The notes beneath the pieces are model-generated. The model was not told the origin of the DNA and did not search any database. It worked only from the letters and a program-made list of their open reading frames with translations. The position numbers were made by a program, and so were the translations under genes. A DNA stretch of 64,000 bases, from NCBI GenBank assembly GCA_947683625.1, contig CANTUR010000843.1, forward strand, positions 85,970-149,969, in the 5' to 3' direction. Below, piece after piece: positions 60,388-64,000 of the stretch (position 1 is its first letter; each line of letters opens with the position of its first letter). This stretch comes from Mallotus nudiflorus. Its lineage: Eukaryota; Streptophyta; Magnoliopsida; Malpighiales; Euphorbiaceae.

Positions 60388-63300
60388 CTAGGCCCAATTA
60401 ACATTGTATCGTATACCCATGGACCTAGTATGACTCTCATGTTTAGGCTGTGGAAGAGGCTTAGTCAGTGGATCAATAACATTATCATTTATAGGTACTC
60501 TGCATATCTTGACGTCTCCTCTCTCAATAATTTCTCGAATAAGATGATAACGCCTGAGTATGTGTTTAGATCTCTGATGTGATCTGGGCTCCTTAGCTTA
60601 GGCTATAGCTCCATTATTGTCATAATATAAGTTCACTGGATCTGATATACTAGGAATAACACTTAGTCCAGTTATGAACTTCTTAATCCAAACAGCTTCC
60701 TTAGCTGCTTCTGAGGTAGCTATGTACTCAGCTTCTATTGTAGAATCAGCAACAGTGTCTTGCTTGGAACTCCTCCAGCTCATTGCACCTCCATTCAAAC
60801 AAAACACATATCCTGACTGTGATAAAAAATCATCCTTATCAGTTTGGAAGCTGGCATCTGTGTAACCATTTACAACTAGCTCATCTTCCTGACCACCATA
60901 CAGTAAAAATGCATCCTTAGTTCTTCTCAAGTACTTAAGGATATTTTTAACTGCTGTCCAGTGACTTTCACTTGGGTCTGATTGGTATCTGCTCGTTGTG
61001 CTTAAGGAATATGAAATATCAGGTCGAGTACACAACATTGCATACATGATAGATCCAATAGCAGAAGCATATGGAATCTTACTCATGCGGTCTCGCTCAT
61101 CTTATGTCATAGGACACTGAGTGTTGCTGAGACTAATGCCATGTGACATTGGCAAGAATCCTCTCTTGGAATCTTGCATATTAAACTTGTTCAATACCTT
61201 ATCAATATAAGTGTTTTGACTTAGGCCAATAAGCCTTTTAGATCTATCTCTATAGATCTTGATGCCTAATATATAAGCAGCTTCACCTAAGTCTTTCATT
61301 GAGAAACAATTCCCTAACCATGATTTAACATTTTGTAAAATAGGGATATCGTTTCCAATGAGTAGTATGTCATCCACATACAACACTAAAAACACAATAG
61401 CACTCCCACTAACTTTCTTGTATACACAAGGTTCATCATCATTTTTAATGAAGCCAAATTCTTTGACTGCTTCATCAAAACGAAGATTCCAACTCCGAGA
61501 TGCTTGCTTCAATCCATAAATGGATCTTTGAAGCTTGCATACCTTTCCAGAATTCTCAGGACTAACAAAACCCTTTGGGTGTGTCATGTACACATCCTCA
61601 AGTAAATTTCCATTAAGAAATGTTGTTTTGACGTCCATTTGCCATATTTCATAATCATAGTATGCAGCTATGGCAAGGAGAATTCGAATAGATTTTAGCA
61701 TAGCCACTGGTGAAAAGGTTTCATCATAGTCTATACCATGTGTTTGTTTGAAACCTTTTGCAACCAGTCTTGCCTTAAAGGTATGCACATTGCCATCCAT
61801 GTCGATTTTCTTTTTGAAAACCATTTGCACCCAATAGTTTTTAAACCATCATTTGGGTCAATCAAGGTCCATACTTGATTATCATACATGGATTGCATTT
61901 CTGATCTCATGGCTTCAAGCCATTTCTCAGAGTCAGGACTATTTATGGCCTCATGATAAGATGTGGGCTCATTTTGATCCACTATTAACACATCATAATC
62001 ACTAGTTATGAGAAATCCATATCTCATGGGGATTTGACGTGTCCTATCAGACCTCCTTGGGCCTTCTGGTACTTGTGCATGCTCAACAACTTCTTGTTGA
62101 TTGAGCTGCGGTTCCATATCAGGTACAATGCTATTTTGTGGGCCTTGAATTTCTTCAAGATGCACTGTGCTCCCACTGGTTCCTTTGGAAATAAACTCTT
62201 TTTCCATAAATACACCATTTCGAGACACAGACACTTTGTTCTCAGATGCATTGTAGAAGTAATATCCTTTAGTTTCTTTAGGATATCCCACAAAAAGCAT
62301 TTATTAGATTTGGGTGCTAGTTTATCTGAGATTTGACATTTCATAAAAGCATCACAGCCCAAAATCTTAAGAAAAGATAAACTGGGAGTTTTTCCAGTCC
62401 ATTTCTCATATGGTGTCTTTTCAACTGCCTTTGATGGAACTCTATTCAAAATGAATGCAGCAGTTTCTAAAGCATATCCCCAAAAAGAGATTGGAAGATC
62501 AGATTGACTCATCATACATCGAACCATATCCAATAGAGTTCGATTTCTACGTTCAGACACACCATTCCATTATGGTGTACCTGGAGGAGTCAATTGTGAA
62601 ACAATCCCACAATCTCTAAGATGATCTGTAAATTCTTAGTTTAAATATTCACCACCTCGATCAGATCTTAGTGCTTTAATATTTTTACCAAGTTGATTTT
62701 GTACTTCATTCTTGAAAATTTTGAACTTTTCAAAAGATTCAGATTTATGTTTCATTAGATAGAGATAACCATATCTACTAAAATCATCTGTAAAAGTTAT
62801 GAAGTATTGAAAACCTCCTCTAGCAGTTGAGCTTAATGGTCCACATACATAGAATGTATTAGGCCCAATAAGTCATTAGCCCTCTCACTTTATCCAGTAA
62901 AAGGTGTTTTAGTCATTTTTCCAAGTAAACAAGATTCACATGTATCAAATGATTCATAATCAAATGAATTTAAAAGCCCATTTTGGTGTAGCTTTGAAAT
63001 GCGTTTCTCATTTATATGGCCTAACGACAATGCCAGAGGTAGGTCAAGTTTAAATCATTAGATTTAGACTTCTTTGTATCAACGTTATAGATTGGCATTT
63101 CATTAGTGTCTTCGGCATCTAAAACATAAAGTCCACTAGTGCATGGAGCATATCCATAGAAAATGTTATCCTGATAAATACTGCATTTATTATTCTTAAT
63201 AATAAATTCAAATCCTTTCTTATCCAAACAAGAAATAGAAATAATATTCCTACACAAAGTAGGTACATAATAACAACTTTCTAAAGATAAAATAAGTCCA

Positions 63301-63563
63301 CTAGGCAAAGGTAACTCATAAGTTCCTATAGCTAAAGCAGCAACTCTTGCTCCATTGCCAACTCGTAGGTACACTTCGCCTCTTGCCAATGATCTACTCC
63401 TTTTTAGACCCTGCACATTTGTACAAATGTGAGATCCTAATCTAGTATCTAATACCCAAGAATTAGAAGCAGAAGCAGATAAATTTAATTCTATAACATG
63501 AATACCTGAAGAGGTAGTCTCACCACCCTTTTTCTTCTTCAGATATCCAAATAGAGCTTGCAA
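60388..63563 (-). pseudogene. Copia C pol: protease, integrase, reverse transcriptase, RNase H, broken
   Basis: From the 5' side: a protease-type motif (SWVLDTRLGSHICT, with Arg where Gly is usual after DT, 63454-63413) and the pre-integrase block (63210-63030). The integrase core then has FTDDFSRYGY, RSDRGGEY and Glu in SERRNRT (about 62820-62550). An RRSDRTRQ linker follows, then reverse transcriptase with YVDD at about 61371-61382 and RNase H with YTDASFQTD, the STIEAEYIA block and YYDNNGAIA. The frame ends with TAG at 60388. Breaks include stops near 62638, 62571, 61102 and 60598, and frameshifts near 62300 and 61830. Most stops replace Gln codons of relatives. Confidence 0.9.
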
Positions 63564-64000
63564 TTTATTTTCTAATGGCCTGGCTCATTACAGAAAAAAT
63601 AGATTCCTTCCTTTGCTTTGGGTTCAGCTTTGGATTTGGGCTTGGGCTTTGGCTTGGGCTTCTGAAAGCCTTTAAAGACCTTGCCCTTGCCCTTTCCAAC
63701 CCTTTTCATCCCCTTTCCCTTATTGACCATGAGAACATCCTTGGTGTTACTCTTGATGTTCTTTTCAGCAGTTTTCAGCATCCCATGCAACTCTAAAACA
63801 GTCTTCTCCATACTATGCATATTGAAATTCATAATGAAGCTATCATAAGCTTCAAGCAAAGATTGGAGAATAATATCCACAGCCAGTTCTTGTTCAATCT
63901 TGAGACCAAGCTTGTCCAAGTGATCAAGATGACCCTTCATCTTGAGAACATGAGGACTGACAGAGCCGCTAGTAGTCAGCTTGCAGGAAAGCAATGCCCT
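63564..64000 (-). pseudogene. Copia C gag, 3' part
   Basis: The frame is open at the window edge (the first codons in view are not a true start). It covers the UBN2 capsid region (LLEAYDSFIMNFNMHSMEK), a Lys/Gly stretch and an alternating Lys-Pro repeat (KPKPKPKPKSK), then the first half of a CCHC knuckle (CNEPGH). A TAG at 63572-63574 falls where the knuckle has Trp, and the frame shifts just after. The Lys-Pro repeat is unusual for a copia nucleocapsid. Confidence 0.85.

Larger units (their letters stand above)
58838..64000 (-). mobile_element. Ty1-copia retrotransposon C, cut by the window end
   Basis: On the minus strand the order is gag (from beyond 64000), protease, integrase, reverse transcriptase, RNase H, polypurine tract and 3' LTR (58838-60373). 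The 5' LTR lies right of the window. The 1.5-kb LTR and the gag/protease sequence are most like Angela/BARE-type copia elements, a tentative placing. Coding parts carry several stops and frameshifts. Confidence 0.88.

Noticed and set aside
1..64000. A new multi-gene defence, metabolic or signalling system
   Set aside because: The only host genes are one ZPR and one purple acid phosphatase, about 15 kb apart and not linked in function. All other coding sequence belongs to known transposon families.

Overview
The window is nuclear DNA of a flowering plant, most likely a eudicot. It is very AT-rich, has spliced genes with GT-AG introns, Ty1-copia and long-LTR retrotransposons, hAT DNA transposons and tRNA-derived SINE-like repeats. 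No sequence names the species. Only two host protein-coding genes can be supported, both on the minus strand. One is a LITTLE ZIPPER (ZPR) micropeptide gene (coding 18772-19008, probable leader exon near 20205-20320). The other is a five-exon purple acid phosphatase gene (34175-38378, 434 aa, all five metal-binding motifs intact) of the plant PAP18/20/21/22 type.

Layout. 1-6571: decayed Ty1-copia element A (+ strand) with its integrase region deleted; its 3' LTR is split by a long solo LTR (3221-6429). 6578-7447: a fold-back MITE. 7448-11014: non-coding DNA with SINE-like pieces. 11020-17190: complete but disabled copia element B (- strand) with target duplication TATTA and near-identical LTRs. 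17196-24931: the ZPR gene in otherwise plain intergenic DNA. 24932-28688: second solo LTR. 28694-34174: intergenic DNA with SINE-like repeats. 34175-38378: the phosphatase gene. 38744-39185: a small hAT-type MITE. 40546-43938: third solo LTR. About 45436-53493: an hAT transposon with a decayed BED/hAT transposase, itself split by a fourth solo LTR in the opposite orientation (48720-51759). 53941-57430: fifth solo LTR. 58838-64000: 3' LTR, pol and part of gag of copia element C (- strand), running off the right end.

The most informative thing in the window is the five-copy long-LTR family (3.0-3.8 kb). Each copy is flanked by its own perfect 5-bp target duplication, so each is a separate insertion that now survives as a solo LTR. 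Every copy has a terminal inverted repeat at the U5 end that can form a hairpin, and at least one base-pair change between copies is compensatory. Each also has a GC-rich leader-like island and repeated 'GGCCCCGAGACACT' boxes. I did not find an undescribed multi-gene system. The interest lies in these LTR features, a DLNL motif in the ZPR tail, and a P1BS-like site in front of the phosphatase gene.
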